From Rhodocyclales bacterium (GTDB taxonomy: Bacteria; Pseudomonadota; Gammaproteobacteria; Burkholderiales; Rhodocyclaceae), in assembly GCA_026399475.1 (NCBI GenBank), contig JAPLQY010000011.1:1-64000 (forward strand): a stretch of DNA of 64,000 nucleotides, given 5' to 3'. A program made the translations under genes and the position numbers. The notes under the pieces are model-generated. The model searched no databases and was not told the origin of the DNA. It saw only the letters and a list, made by a program, of their open reading frames with translations. How positions within the stretch are numbered: the stretch's first letter is position 1; the number at the start of each line of letters is the position of its first letter. Below, piece after piece: positions 53,986 to 62,217 of this stretch.

Positions 53986-55691
53986 GTGGCGGGCTTGCCT
54001 TTACTTGCCCTGGCTGTCCTTGCAACAGGTGGCGCCTTGGGTCGCGCCGGCTTTGGCGCGGGTGCCGCGGCCTTGACGGGCGGTGCCGGCAGCACGGGTG
54101 GCGGGACTTCCTTGGCGGCTTTCTTTTTCTTGCCCGCCTTCCCGTCCTTGTCCGTTTTTTTATCCTTGTCGGCCTTGGCAGGCTTGTCAGGCTTCGCGGT
54201 GGGCACCGGCTTGCCTTCCAGTTCGGCTTCGAGCCGTTCGCAAATGGTCCGCAGCACCTTCACCCGGGCATAGCCCTTGTCGTTGGCCTCCACCAGAGTC
54301 CACGGCGCGGTACCCGTGCTGGTGCGGTCCACCATGTCGCAGATGGCCTGTTGGTAGGCATCCCATTTCTCGCGGTTGCGCCAGTCTTCCTCGGTGATCT
54401 TGAAGCGCTTGAACTCGATCTTCTCGCGTTCCTTGAAGCGCTTCAACTGCTCTTCCTGGCTGATTTGCAGCCAGAACTTGCAGACAATGACGCCGGCATC
54501 GGCGAGGTCGTGCTCGAAATCGTTGATTTCGGTATAGGCGCGCAACCAGTCCGCATCGGCACAGAAGCCCTCGACGCGCTCGACCAGCACGCGACCGTAC
54601 CAAGTGCGGTCGAAAATGGCGACCCGGCCGTTGCGCGGAATGTGCCGCCAGAAACGCCACAGATAGGGCTGGGCGCGCTCTTCCTCGGTCGGCGCGGCCA
54701 CCGGCACGATCTGGTAGTCGCGTGCGTCCATCGACGCGGTGATGCGGCGTATGGCGCCACCCTTGCCGGCAGCATCGGCGCCCTCGAAGGCGCACACCAG
54801 CGACCGACCCTTGAACCGGGGGTTGCGCACCAGTTCGGACAGCTTGCCCTGCCATTTCGCCAGTTGATCGTCGTATTCCTTGTCGCTCAGTCGATGCGTG
54901 AGCCTGAGTTCGGACAGCACGTTGCGGCCATCGATGTTCACGCGTATCGGCGGCGCCACCGGAGTGGTCTGCTTGCCGGCATCGGCCAGGCGCTGGCGAA
55001 TCGCCTCGAGCAGGATCTTGCCCGTGGTCAGCGAGCGATAGCGGTCGTCCTCGCCCTCGATGATGATCCAGGGTGCCCAGGGCGAATTGGTCATGCGCAG
55101 CACGTGGCCGACGACATCCTGCAGTTTGTCGTAGGTCTTCAGGCGTTCCCAGTTCCACTTGGTGACACGCCAGGCAGTCTTCGGGTCCTTTTCCAGAGCC
55201 TTCAGGCGACGCTTTTGGCCATCCTTGGTCAGATGGAACCAGAACTTCAGTACCAGTGCGCCTTCATTGACCAGCATGGCCTCAAAGCGGTTGATCTGGT
55301 CGATGCGCGCATCCATGTCCGCCTTGCTCATCGTGCCGTCGAGGCGGTCATGGATCGGGCTCGAATACCAGGAACCGGCGAACACGCCGATGCGACCCTT
55401 GGGCGGCAGCGCGCGCCAGTAGCGCCACATGAACGGCCTTGCGCTCTCCTCGTCGGTAGGTGCTGAAAACGCCAGGGTCGAGATGAAGCGCGGGTCCATC
55501 CACTCGTACAGGATGTTGATGGTCTCGCCCTTGCCGGCGCCGTCCTGGCCGCTGATCAGCACGACGACCGGGATCTTGCCGTTTTCCTTGAGATCGTACT
55601 GGGCATCCTGCAATGCCGCGCGCAGGGCCGGTACTTCTTTCTTGTAGGTTTCCTTGTCGATCTTGTGACCGATTTCTGCGGATTCGAACAT
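53982..55691 (-). CDS. pap: Polyphosphate:AMP phosphotransferase, two-domain PPK2 (class II)
   Basis: 569 residues. Two PPK2 domains in tandem. Domain 1 has VVVLISGQDGAGKGETINIL; domain 2 has SLVCAFEGADAAGKGGAIRRI, both Walker A. Domain 2 has the FDRTWYGRVL motif, whereas domain 1 reads VFAGSWYSSPI, lacking the Asp; the domains may not be equally active. The family converts AMP plus polyP to ADP. A Lys/Ala/Pro-rich tail of ~70 residues follows. Start overlaps the rsmE stop (TAATG). Part of rsmE-ppk2-argA. Confidence 0.93.
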   Translation of the reverse strand: MFESAEIGHKIDKETYKKEVPALRAALQDAQYDLKENGKIPVVVLISGQDGAGKGETINILYEWMDPRFISTLAFSAPTDEESARPFMWRYWRALPPKGRIGVFAGSWYSSPIHDRLDGTMSKADMDARIDQINRFEAMLVNEGALVLKFWFHLTKDGQKRRLKALEKDPKTAWRVTKWNWERLKTYDKLQDVVGHVLRMTNSPWAPWIIIEGEDDRYRSLTTGKILLEAIRQRLADAGKQTTPVAPPIRVNIDGRNVLSELRLTHRLSDKEYDDQLAKWQGKLSELVRNPRFKGRSLVCAFEGADAAGKGGAIRRITASMDARDYQIVPVAAPTEEERAQPYLWRFWRHIPRNGRVAIFDRTWYGRVLVERVEGFCADADWLRAYTEINDFEHDLADAGVIVCKFWLQISQEEQLKRFKEREKIEFKRFKITEEDWRNREKWDAYQQAICDMVDRTSTGTAPWTLVEANDKGYARVKVLRTICERLEAELEGKPVPTAKPDKPAKADKDKKTDKDGKAGKKKKAAKEVPPPVLPAPPVKAAAPAPKPARPKAPPVARTARASKGKPAT

Positions 55692-56419
55692 TACCAATCT
55701 CCCCAAAGTGCCATCATTGCCGCCAAAGCGCCGAGCCCGGCGGTTTCCGTGCGCAGCACGCGCGGCCCCAGCCCGATGGGATGGAAGCCGGCGGCCCGCG
55801 CCGCCAACAGTTCGCTCTCCTCAAAGCCGCCTTCCGGGCCAACCAGCAGGCTGATCGGCACTACAGGCGCCGCCAGATCACGCAGAGACCCTGCAGCCCC
55901 CGGTGCGCAGACGAAGCGTAGCCCATTCTCCTGCGCTGCGAAGCCGAGATATTGCGGCAGATCAAGGATTGGTGCTACGGCCGGCACCCGGTTTCGTCCG
56001 GATTGCTCGCAGGCGGCAATGGCAATGTTGCGCCAATGCTCCACGCGGCGTTCCGCACGCTCGCCGGAAAGCCTGATCAGACTGCGCTTTGCCGTCACCG
56101 GCTGGACCCGGCGGACGCCCAGTTCGACTGCCTTTTGCACCACCCAATCCATCTTGTCGCTGGCGGGCAGCGCCTGCACCAGCGTGAGTGCCAGCGGGGA
56201 CTCGCAGTCGGTTTCGTCGAATTCGTGCAGCGTTGCGCGCAGGGCCTTGCCAGCCGGGTGCAGCGTGGCCTGCCACTGCCCGCCGCGACCGTCGAACAGA
56301 ATCGCCGTGTCGCCGGCTCCGACTCTTAACACCTTCAGCGCGTGATGGGTGGCCTCGGCGGCCAGTTCGACGGTGGCGCCGGGGTGGAGCGGGAAGGGGC
56401 AGAAGAATCTCGGTATCAT
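55691..56419 (-). CDS. rsmE: 16S rRNA (uracil-1498-N3)-methyltransferase RsmE
   Basis: 242 residues. The ATG is before IPRFFCPFPL, as in the family; upstream frame is shadow. The SPOUT knot has LLVGPEGGFEESELLAARAAGF and LGPRVLRTETAGLGALAAM, and the N-terminal PUA-like domain HHALKVLRVGAGDTAILFDGRGG. It methylates U1498 of 16S rRNA. Divergent from the thioredoxin-like gene across 33 bases. Confidence 0.96.
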   Translation of the reverse strand: MIPRFFCPFPLHPGATVELAAEATHHALKVLRVGAGDTAILFDGRGGQWQATLHPAGKALRATLHEFDETDCESPLALTLVQALPASDKMDWVVQKAVELGVRRVQPVTAKRSLIRLSGERAERRVEHWRNIAIAACEQSGRNRVPAVAPILDLPQYLGFAAQENGLRFVCAPGAAGSLRDLAAPVVPISLLVGPEGGFEESELLAARAAGFHPIGLGPRVLRTETAGLGALAAMMALWGDW

Positions 56420-56452
56420 GTTTGGATTATCGCCAAATTTCGGAGACAGCGC

Positions 56453-57010
56453 ATGGCCAGTCTTTCCCCTCCCGTCTGCGACTTCGGTCGCCCGGCCATT
56501 GATTTCGATCTGCCGGGCGTCGATGGCAAGCGCCATGGTTTGGCCAGCGCACGCGGCCCCAGGGGTTTGCTGGTGATGTTCATCTGCAATCACTGTCCCT
56601 ATGTCAAGGCCGTGATCCATCGCATCGTGCGCGACACACGGGAGCTTGCCACGCTGGGTGTCGGCAGCATTGCCATCATGAGCAATGACCCCACCGACTA
56701 CCCGGAGGACTCGTGGCAGAACATGGCGCAGATTGCGCGCGATCTGGCGTTTCCCTTTCCCTATGTGCTGGATCAATCCCAGGAGGTGGCCAAAGCCTGG
56801 GGCGCCGTGTGCACGCCGGATTTTTTCGGGTACAACGCCAATCTGGAATTGCAATACCGCGGTCGGCTCGACGAATCACGCAAGGAAACGGCGCCCGAGA
56901 ATGTGCGGCGTGACCTTTTCGAGGCGATGCAGCAGGTGGCCATGAGCGGACAGGGGCCGCAGCAGCAGATACCCGGTATTGGCTGTTCGATCAAGTGGAG
57001 AACCCCTTGA
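56453..57010 (+). CDS. Thioredoxin-fold protein (AhpC/TSA redoxin)
   Basis: 185 residues, cytoplasmic by absence of a signal. Redoxin start PAIDFDLPGVDGKRHGL, CxxC-type site CNHCPYVKAVIHRI, tract VGSIAIMSNDPTDYPEDSWQNM and cis-Pro region CTPDFFGYNANLEL. Two active-site Cys and a later Cys (AVCTPDF) suit a thiol oxidoreductase of the 'thioredoxin family' conserved in proteobacteria; physiological partner unknown. Confidence 0.88.
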   Translation: MASLSPPVCDFGRPAIDFDLPGVDGKRHGLASARGPRGLLVMFICNHCPYVKAVIHRIVRDTRELATLGVGSIAIMSNDPTDYPEDSWQNMAQIARDLAFPFPYVLDQSQEVAKAWGAVCTPDFFGYNANLELQYRGRLDESRKETAPENVRRDLFEAMQQVAMSGQGPQQQIPGIGCSIKWRTP

Positions 57011-57489
57011 GGCTGGCGCTGTTTGTCGCGGCCTGGATGGTCGCCGCATCCGCGGGTGCGACCGACAACGTGTTGCTGATCCAGATGCAGCCGGGTGGCC
57101 ACTACAAGGTCTGGCATACCGAAGGTGAAAGCCAGCTTTCCGACGACGAAATCATGGCACTCGAAGTGATCGCCACACCCGAGGGCAGCAAGGAAACGCC
57201 GACCAGCGCCGGCCCGGCCCGCGCCTATGAAACCAGCGATGGCGTGACGATCAGTCTGCCTGCCGCCAAAGCCGACAAGTCCGTGCTGATCGACCGCGAT
57301 GGCTGCGGCCATGTGCGGCTCTGGCATGCCGCCGGCGCCACCAACCTGTCGGAAGAACAGATTACCGACATTGTCATGAGTGCGCTTCCTGAAGGAGGCA
57401 AGCGCATCACCGTCGGCAGCTATTATGTCAAGGCCTTCATCACCAAGCTGGGCGTAACGGCGGCGCTCTGGAATGCCCCGAAAAAATAG
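57007..57489 (+). CDS. Hypothetical secreted protein
   Basis: About 160 residues. The start could be the TTG at 57007 overlapping the redoxin stop, or a GTG at 56995. Signal peptide LALFVAAWMVAASAGATDN. Mature part has two similar segments (HYKVWHTEGESQLSDDEIMALE and HVRLWHAAGATNLSEEQITDIV), looking like an internal duplication. No family recognised. Coupled to the redoxin gene. Confidence 0.7.
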   Translation: MRLALFVAAWMVAASAGATDNVLLIQMQPGGHYKVWHTEGESQLSDDEIMALEVIATPEGSKETPTSAGPARAYETSDGVTISLPAAKADKSVLIDRDGCGHVRLWHAAGATNLSEEQITDIVMSALPEGGKRITVGSYYVKAFITKLGVTAALWNAPKK

Positions 57490-57552
57490 CCTGCGGGCCA
57501 TCCCGCGGATTGCCGCTGCGCATAACTTTCGAAGTGCGGTTTTTGCGGCTTG

Positions 57553-58041
57553 ATGAGCAAGAGGTATTCTGTCATGCGTACAGTCCTGCGCCGGGCGATC
57601 CTGACCATCGTCGCGCTGCTGACTGGAATTGTTGCTGGAGGTCAGATGGGACTATTCGCGGGCAAGCGCCCGGCAGATCTGGGTGTGCATGAAGGTCGGC
57701 TGAAACCGGCGCCGACGACGCCGAATTGCGTCAATAGCCAAAGTGCGGACGGCTATTCCAGAATCGCGCCCCTCACTTATGCGGGCGACGGCAAAAGCGC
57801 CATGGCGCGGATCCATGCCATTGTTGAGGCGATGCCGGCCGGCAAGCTCATCGATTTTCGAGGCGACTATATCTATGCCGAATTCACCTCAAAGCTGCTT
57901 GGCTTTGTGGACGACGTCGAGTTTTTTCTTGATGAAAAGGCCGGGGTCATCCATGTGCGCTCGGCCTCACGTCTTGGTCATGGCGACCATGGCGTCAATC
58001 GTCAGCGAGTGGAGGCAGTTCGCCAGGCACTTGGCAGCTGA
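57553..58041 (+). CDS. DUF1499 domain protein, membrane-anchored
   Basis: 162 residues. N-terminal hydrophobic anchor (AILTIVALLTGIVAGGQMGLF), then the DUF1499 signature: TPNCVNSQSAD, IAPLTYAG, FRGDYIYAEFTSKLLGFVDDVEFFLDEKAGVIHVRSASRLGHGDHGVNRQRVEAVRQ. Function unknown in the family. It converges on cbbR with 50 bases between stops. Confidence 0.9.
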   Translation: MSKRYSVMRTVLRRAILTIVALLTGIVAGGQMGLFAGKRPADLGVHEGRLKPAPTTPNCVNSQSADGYSRIAPLTYAGDGKSAMARIHAIVEAMPAGKLIDFRGDYIYAEFTSKLLGFVDDVEFFLDEKAGVIHVRSASRLGHGDHGVNRQRVEAVRQALGS

Positions 58042-58091
58042 CAACCCTGACCGGGCAGCGGCGCACGCTTCTTCCCGGCGAAAGCGCAGCA

Positions 58092-59051
58092 CTACGTCTT
58101 TGCTTTTTTCGACTTCGCCACGGTGGGCGGCATCTGCCTGCCGACCTGCTGCTCGATCAGGCGCGAGCCTTCGCTGTCCATGAAATCCACGAAGGCGGTG
58201 GCAGCGGGCATCAGCCGCTTGTCGGTGCGATAGACCAGACGCCACTGGCGCTTGACCGGGGTACCGGTGACGTTCAGCCGCACCAGGCGGCCGGCCGAAC
58301 GTTCCAGCCCGATGGTGTGTTCCGAGATGAAGGACAGCCCCAAGCCTGCCATCACGGCCTGCTTGATGGTTTCGTTGCTGCCCAGTTCCATGGTGGCCCC
58401 GGCCGTGACCTTATGTTCCTCGAGGAAACGCTCGAGTGCCGCGCGCGTGCCTGATCCGGGTTCCCGGATCAGCAGGGTTTCCTGCGCCAGCTGCTGTGGG
58501 TCGATGCGCCGCTTGTCCGCCAGCGGGTGGTCCGGGGCGGCGATGAACACCAGCGGATGCTCGGCAAAAATCTTGGCCACGGTTTCAAACTCGTTCGGAG
58601 GCGTGCCCATGATGGCAAGGTCGATGCCATTTTCGGCAAGATGACGCACGATGGTGCTGCGGTTGTTGACCGTCAGATTCAGTTCGACTCCCGGATGCCG
58701 GCGACGAAATTCAGCCAGCAGGGAAGGCGCAAAATACTTGGCCGTACTGACCACGCCGATCTTCAGGCGACCCGATTCGACCCCCTTCAGCGCAGCCAGC
58801 GCTTCGTTGGCCTCGCGCAGCTGCTCGGCGATCCGCCGCGCCTGGCGCGCTACTTCTTCACCGGCGGCAGTCAGGCGCACCTTCTTGCCAGCCTGTTCGG
58901 TCAGCGGCAGTCCGGCCAGATCTTCCAGCGCCTGCACCTGCATGGACACGGCCGGCTGGGTCAGGTGCAGTTCTTCGGCGGCGCGCGAAAAGGACAGGTG
59001 GCGTGCAACCGCTTCGAATATTTTCAGCTGGCGCAAGGTGACGTTTTTCAT
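58092..59051 (-). CDS. cbbR: LysR-type regulator of RuBisCO operon, CbbR
   Basis: 319 residues. HTH start TLRQLKIFEAVARHLSFSRAAEELHLTQPAVSMQVQALE; effector domain LKIGVVSTAKYFAPSLLAEF, as in CbbR. Divergent from cbbY-cbbM, the standard arrangement; it activates Calvin-cycle genes in response to metabolites such as RuBP, PEP or NADPH in other species. A TTAT-N7-ATAA site lies 10 bases beyond its start, suggesting autoregulation. Confidence 0.95.
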   Translation of the reverse strand: MKNVTLRQLKIFEAVARHLSFSRAAEELHLTQPAVSMQVQALEDLAGLPLTEQAGKKVRLTAAGEEVARQARRIAEQLREANEALAALKGVESGRLKIGVVSTAKYFAPSLLAEFRRRHPGVELNLTVNNRSTIVRHLAENGIDLAIMGTPPNEFETVAKIFAEHPLVFIAAPDHPLADKRRIDPQQLAQETLLIREPGSGTRAALERFLEEHKVTAGATMELGSNETIKQAVMAGLGLSFISEHTIGLERSAGRLVRLNVTGTPVKRQWRLVYRTDKRLMPAATAFVDFMDSEGSRLIEQQVGRQMPPTVAKSKKAKT

Positions 59052-59060
59052 CCGGCTATC

Positions 59061-59075
59061 TTATCCTGCAAATAA
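59061..59075. promoter_or_regulatory. Predicted CbbR operator in the cbbR/cbbY intergenic space
   Basis: TTATCCTGCAAATAA, a TTAT-N7-ATAA dyad within CTTATCCTGCAAATAAG; contains a LysR T-N11-A core. The same pattern occurs before cbbM (59815-59829). Confidence 0.6.
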
Positions 59076-59122
59076 GAAATCGTGACTGGCGCTTATGCCT
59101 CGGCAGGCTTAGGCTTGCCCCG

Positions 59123-59836
59123 ATGAAGCTGCAGGCACTAATCTTCGACGTTGATGGCACCCTGGCGGACACCGAACGGGATGGCCATCGCATCGCCTTC
59201 AATCTGGCGTTTGCCGAGACCGGTTTGCCCTGGGCCTGGGACGCGGCGCTCTACGGTGAACTGCTGGAAGTGACCGGCGGCAAGGAAAGGATACGTTTCT
59301 TCTGCGAGCGACACGCCCCGGAATTTCTGCGTCAGGCGGATGCGCAGGGGCGCATCAAGGACTTGCATGCAGCCAAGACGCGGCATTACGTGAAGCTCTG
59401 CGCGCAAGGCATTCCCTCGCGTCCTGGCGTTGAGCCGTTGTTGCGTGAAGCGCATGCTGCCGGCCTGCGTCTGGCGATCGCCACCACCACCACGCCGGAA
59501 AACGTCAGCGCCTTGCTGGCCCCGGACTTGTTGGCGTTGTTCGACAAAATCGGCGCTGGCGATGCGGTGCCGAACAAGAAGCCGGCGCCGGATATTTACT
59601 TCTGGGTACTCGACCAAATTGGCTTGCCCGCGGCTGCCTGCCTCGCCATCGAAGATTCCGCCAACGGCCTCAAGGCCAGCCGCGCGGCCGGGCTGGCGAC
59701 CGTGATCACGCTGACCGACTACACCCGTGACCACGACTTTTCCGGCGCGCTGGCCGTGTTGCCCGATCTTGGCCAGGTGACCGTGCCCTTGCTCCGGCAT
59801 TGGCATGAAACTACTTATGCTGGTGATAAAAAATAG
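59123..59836 (+). CDS. cbbY: HAD-family phosphatase CbbY
   Basis: 237 residues. HAD motif I FDVDGTLADTERDGHR; motif II region LRLAIATTTTPENVSALL; motif III/IV KPAPDIYFWVLDQIGLPAAACLAIEDSANGLKASRAAG. CbbY clears the RuBisCO inhibitor xylulose-1,5-bisphosphate in relatives. First gene after cbbR. Its last codons overlap the second CbbR-type operator. Confidence 0.93.
   Translation: MKLQALIFDVDGTLADTERDGHRIAFNLAFAETGLPWAWDAALYGELLEVTGGKERIRFFCERHAPEFLRQADAQGRIKDLHAAKTRHYVKLCAQGIPSRPGVEPLLREAHAAGLRLAIATTTTPENVSALLAPDLLALFDKIGAGDAVPNKKPAPDIYFWVLDQIGLPAAACLAIEDSANGLKASRAAGLATVITLTDYTRDHDFSGALAVLPDLGQVTVPLLRHWHETTYAGDKK
59815..59829. promoter_or_regulatory. Predicted CbbR operator upstream of cbbM
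   Basis: TTATGCTGGTGATAA inside the cbbY 3' end, the same TTAT-N7-ATAA dyad as at 59061. It lies directly upstream of the predicted cbbM promoter. Confidence 0.55.
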
Positions 59837-59841
59837 TGACT

Positions 59842-59869
59842 TTGACTTATGCAACGACATGATTAACAT
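59842..59869 (+). promoter_or_regulatory. Predicted cbbM promoter
   Basis: TTGACT, 16-base spacer, TAACAT between cbbY and cbbM; start of transcription would fall near 59876, giving a ~50-base leader. Fits a separate, strong cbbM promoter controlled by CbbR. Confidence 0.55.
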
Positions 59870-59924
59870 GTCGCCAATCCGCTGAACCATTTGCCTGAAC
59901 GAACAACGCCCGAGGAGGAACACC

Positions 59925-61304
59925 ATGGACCAATCGAACCGCTACGCTGACCTGAGCCTGAATGAAGAAGACCTGATGAAGGGTGGCAAGCACATCCTCG
60001 TCGCCTACAAGATGAAGCCCAAGGCGGGCACTGGCTACCTCGAGGCGGCCGCTCACTTCGCTGCCGAGTCTTCCACAGGTACCAACGTCGAAGTCTCGAC
60101 CACCGACGACTTCACCAAGGGCGTCGATGCGCTGGTGTATCTGATCGACGAAGCCACGGAGGACATGCGCATCGCCTATCCGATCGAGCTCTTCGACCGC
60201 AACGTGATCGACGGTCGCTTCATGCTGGTCTCCTTCCTGACGCTGGTCATCGGCAACAATCAGGGCATGGGCGACATCGAGCATGCCAAGATGATCGATT
60301 TCTACATGCCCGATCGCGTGATCCAGATGTTCGACGGTCCGGCCAAGGACATTACCGACCTGTGGCGCATCCTCGGCCGCCCGGTCAAGGACGGCGGCTA
60401 CATCGCCGGCACCATCATCAAGCCCAAGCTGGGCCTGCGCCCCGAGCCGTTCGCCAAGGCGGCCTACCAGTTCTGGCTGGGCGGCGATTTCATCAAGAAC
60501 GACGAACCGCAGGGCAACCAGGTTTTCTGCCCGCTGAAGAAAGTGCTGCCGCTGGTGTATGACTCGCTCAAGCGTGCACAGGACGAAACCGGCGAGGCCA
60601 AGCTGTTCTCGATGAACATCACCGCCGACGACCATTACGAAATGTGCGCCCGTGCCGACTACGGCCTGGAAGTGTTCGGCCCCGATGCCGACAAGCTGGC
60701 CTTCCTGGTCGACGGCTACGTCGGCGGTCCGGGCATGGTCACCACCGCCCGTCGCCAGTATCCGAACCAGTACCTGCACTACCATCGCGCCGGCCACGGT
60801 GCGGTCACTTCGCCCAGCGCAAAGCGCGGCTACACGGCCTTCGTGCTGGCCAAGATGTCGCGCCTGCAGGGCGCCTCCGGCATCCATGTCGGCACCATGG
60901 GCTACGGCAAGATGGAAGGCGAAGGCGACGACCGGATCATCGCCTACATGATCGAGCGCGACGAGTGCCAGGGCCCGGTCTACTTCCAGAAGTGGTTCGG
61001 CATGAAGCCCACCACGCCGATCATCTCCGGCGGCATGAACGCGCTGCGCCTGCCCGGCTTCTTCGAGAACCTCGGCCACGGCAACGTGATCAACACCGCC
61101 GGCGGCGGCGCCTACGGCCACATCGACAGCCCGGCCTCCGGCGCCATTTCGCTGCGTCAGGCCTACGAGTGCTGGAAGGCGGGCGCCGATCCGATCCAGT
61201 GGGCCAGGGAGCACAAGGAATTTGCCCGTGCCTTCGAATCCTTCCCCAAGGATGCCGACAAGCTGTTCCCGGGCTGGCGCGAAAAAATCGGCGTGCACAA
61301 GTAA
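59925..61304 (+). CDS. cbbM: Ribulose-1,5-bisphosphate carboxylase/oxygenase, form II
   Basis: 459 residues, form II length. Catalyses CO2 fixation onto RuBP. Active site: [11 protein letters not shown] with the catalytic Lys, [13 protein letters not shown] with the carbamylated Lys and metal-binding Asp/Glu, [21 protein letters not shown] and TAGGGAYGH. Very strong ribosome site (GAGGAGGAACACC). Form II enzymes need no small subunit and suit high-CO2, low-O2 habitats. A terminator follows, then cbbQ and cbbO, its activase pair. Confidence 0.98.
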   Translation: MDQSNRYADLSLNEEDLMKGGKHILVAYKMKPKAGTGYLEAAAHFAAESSTGTNVEVSTTDDFTKGVDALVYLIDEATEDMRIAYPIELFDRNVIDGRFMLVSFLTLVIGNNQGMGDIEHAKMIDFYMPDRVIQMFDGPAKDITDLWRILGRPVKDGGYIAGTIIKPKLGLRPEPFAKAAYQFWLGGDFIKNDEPQGNQVFCPLKKVLPLVYDSLKRAQDETGEAKLFSMNITADDHYEMCARADYGLEVFGPDADKLAFLVDGYVGGPGMVTTARRQYPNQYLHYHRAGHGAVTSPSAKRGYTAFVLAKMSRLQGASGIHVGTMGYGKMEGEGDDRIIAYMIERDECQGPVYFQKWFGMKPTTPIISGGMNALRLPGFFENLGHGNVINTAGGGAYGHIDSPASGAISLRQAYECWKAGADPIQWAREHKEFARAFESFPKDADKLFPGWREKIGVHK

Positions 61305-61317
61305 TTCGGACCGTGCT

Positions 61318-61342
61318 AAAAACCCCGTTGCGGCGGGGTTTT
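61318..61342 (+). terminator. Rho-independent terminator after cbbM
   Basis: AAACCCCG-TTGCGG-CGGGGTTTTTT: a G/C stem with the T run, 14 bases after the cbbM stop. Leaky termination here would give cbbM more transcript than cbbQO. Confidence 0.9.
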
Positions 61343-61381
61343 TTGGATTCCCTTACTTGACTGAATTGATCGGATAAGGCC

Positions 61382-62185
61382 ATGTCGAACAAGGAGCAGT
61401 ACCTCGTCAGGACGGAACCTTTCTACCAGCCTCAGGGCAAGGAGGTGACACTCTACGAGGCCGCCTACCACGCGCGCCTGCCGGTGATGGTCAAAGGCCC
61501 CACCGGTTGCGGCAAGTCGCGTTTTGTCGAATACATGGCCTGGAAGCTCGCCAAGCCGCTGATCACCGTCGCCTGCAATGAAGACATGACGGCGTCCGAC
61601 CTGGTCGGCCGCTACCTGCTCGATGCCAACGGCACGCGCTGGCTAGATGGCCCGCTGACCACGGCCGCGCGGATCGGCGCAATCTGTTATCTGGACGAGA
61701 TTGTGGAAGCGCGCCAGGACACCACGGTGGTGATCCATCCGCTGACCGACCACCGCCGCGTGCTGCCGCTCGACAAGAAGGGCGAACTGATCGAGGCGCA
61801 TCCCGACTTCCAGCTGGTGATCTCCTACAACCCCGGCTACCAGAGCCTGATGAAGGATCTCAAGCAGTCGACCAAGCAGCGTTTTACCGCCTTCGATTTC
61901 GACTATCCCGAAGCCACGCTGGAAGTGCAGATCGTCGCCAGGGAAACCGGGATCGACGCAGCCGTTGCGACCCAGCTGGTAAAGATCGGTCACGCGGCGC
62001 GCAACCTCAAGGGCCATGGTCTCGATGAAGGCGTTTCCACGCGCCTGATCGTCTACGCGGCGATGCTGATCCAGCGCGGGGTCGCCCCGACGGACGCCTG
62101 TCGCATGGCCATGGTGCGGCCGATCACGGACGACGCCGACATTCGCGAAACACTCGATCACGCCATCGATACCACGTTCTCCTGA
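61382..62185 (+). CDS. cbbQ: RuBisCO activation AAA+ protein CbbQ
   Basis: 267 residues, MoxR/NorQ-family AAA+. Walker [19 protein letters not shown], Walker [12 protein letters not shown], pore and sensor region [28 protein letters not shown]. CbbQ hexamers with CbbO form the activase that removes inhibitory sugar phosphates from RuBisCO; with a form II enzyme this is the Q2O2 type. ATG 77 bases after cbbM. Confidence 0.95.
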   Translation: MSNKEQYLVRTEPFYQPQGKEVTLYEAAYHARLPVMVKGPTGCGKSRFVEYMAWKLAKPLITVACNEDMTASDLVGRYLLDANGTRWLDGPLTTAARIGAICYLDEIVEARQDTTVVIHPLTDHRRVLPLDKKGELIEAHPDFQLVISYNPGYQSLMKDLKQSTKQRFTAFDFDYPEATLEVQIVARETGIDAAVATQLVKIGHAARNLKGHGLDEGVSTRLIVYAAMLIQRGVAPTDACRMAMVRPITDDADIRETLDHAIDTTFS

Positions 62186-62217
62186 TAGTCGGCGCCGGCG
62201 AGACGGCATTACAGATC

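Noticed and set aside
59847..61298. 483-codon antisense frame opposite cbbM
   Set aside because: RuBisCO motifs are complete on the plus strand.
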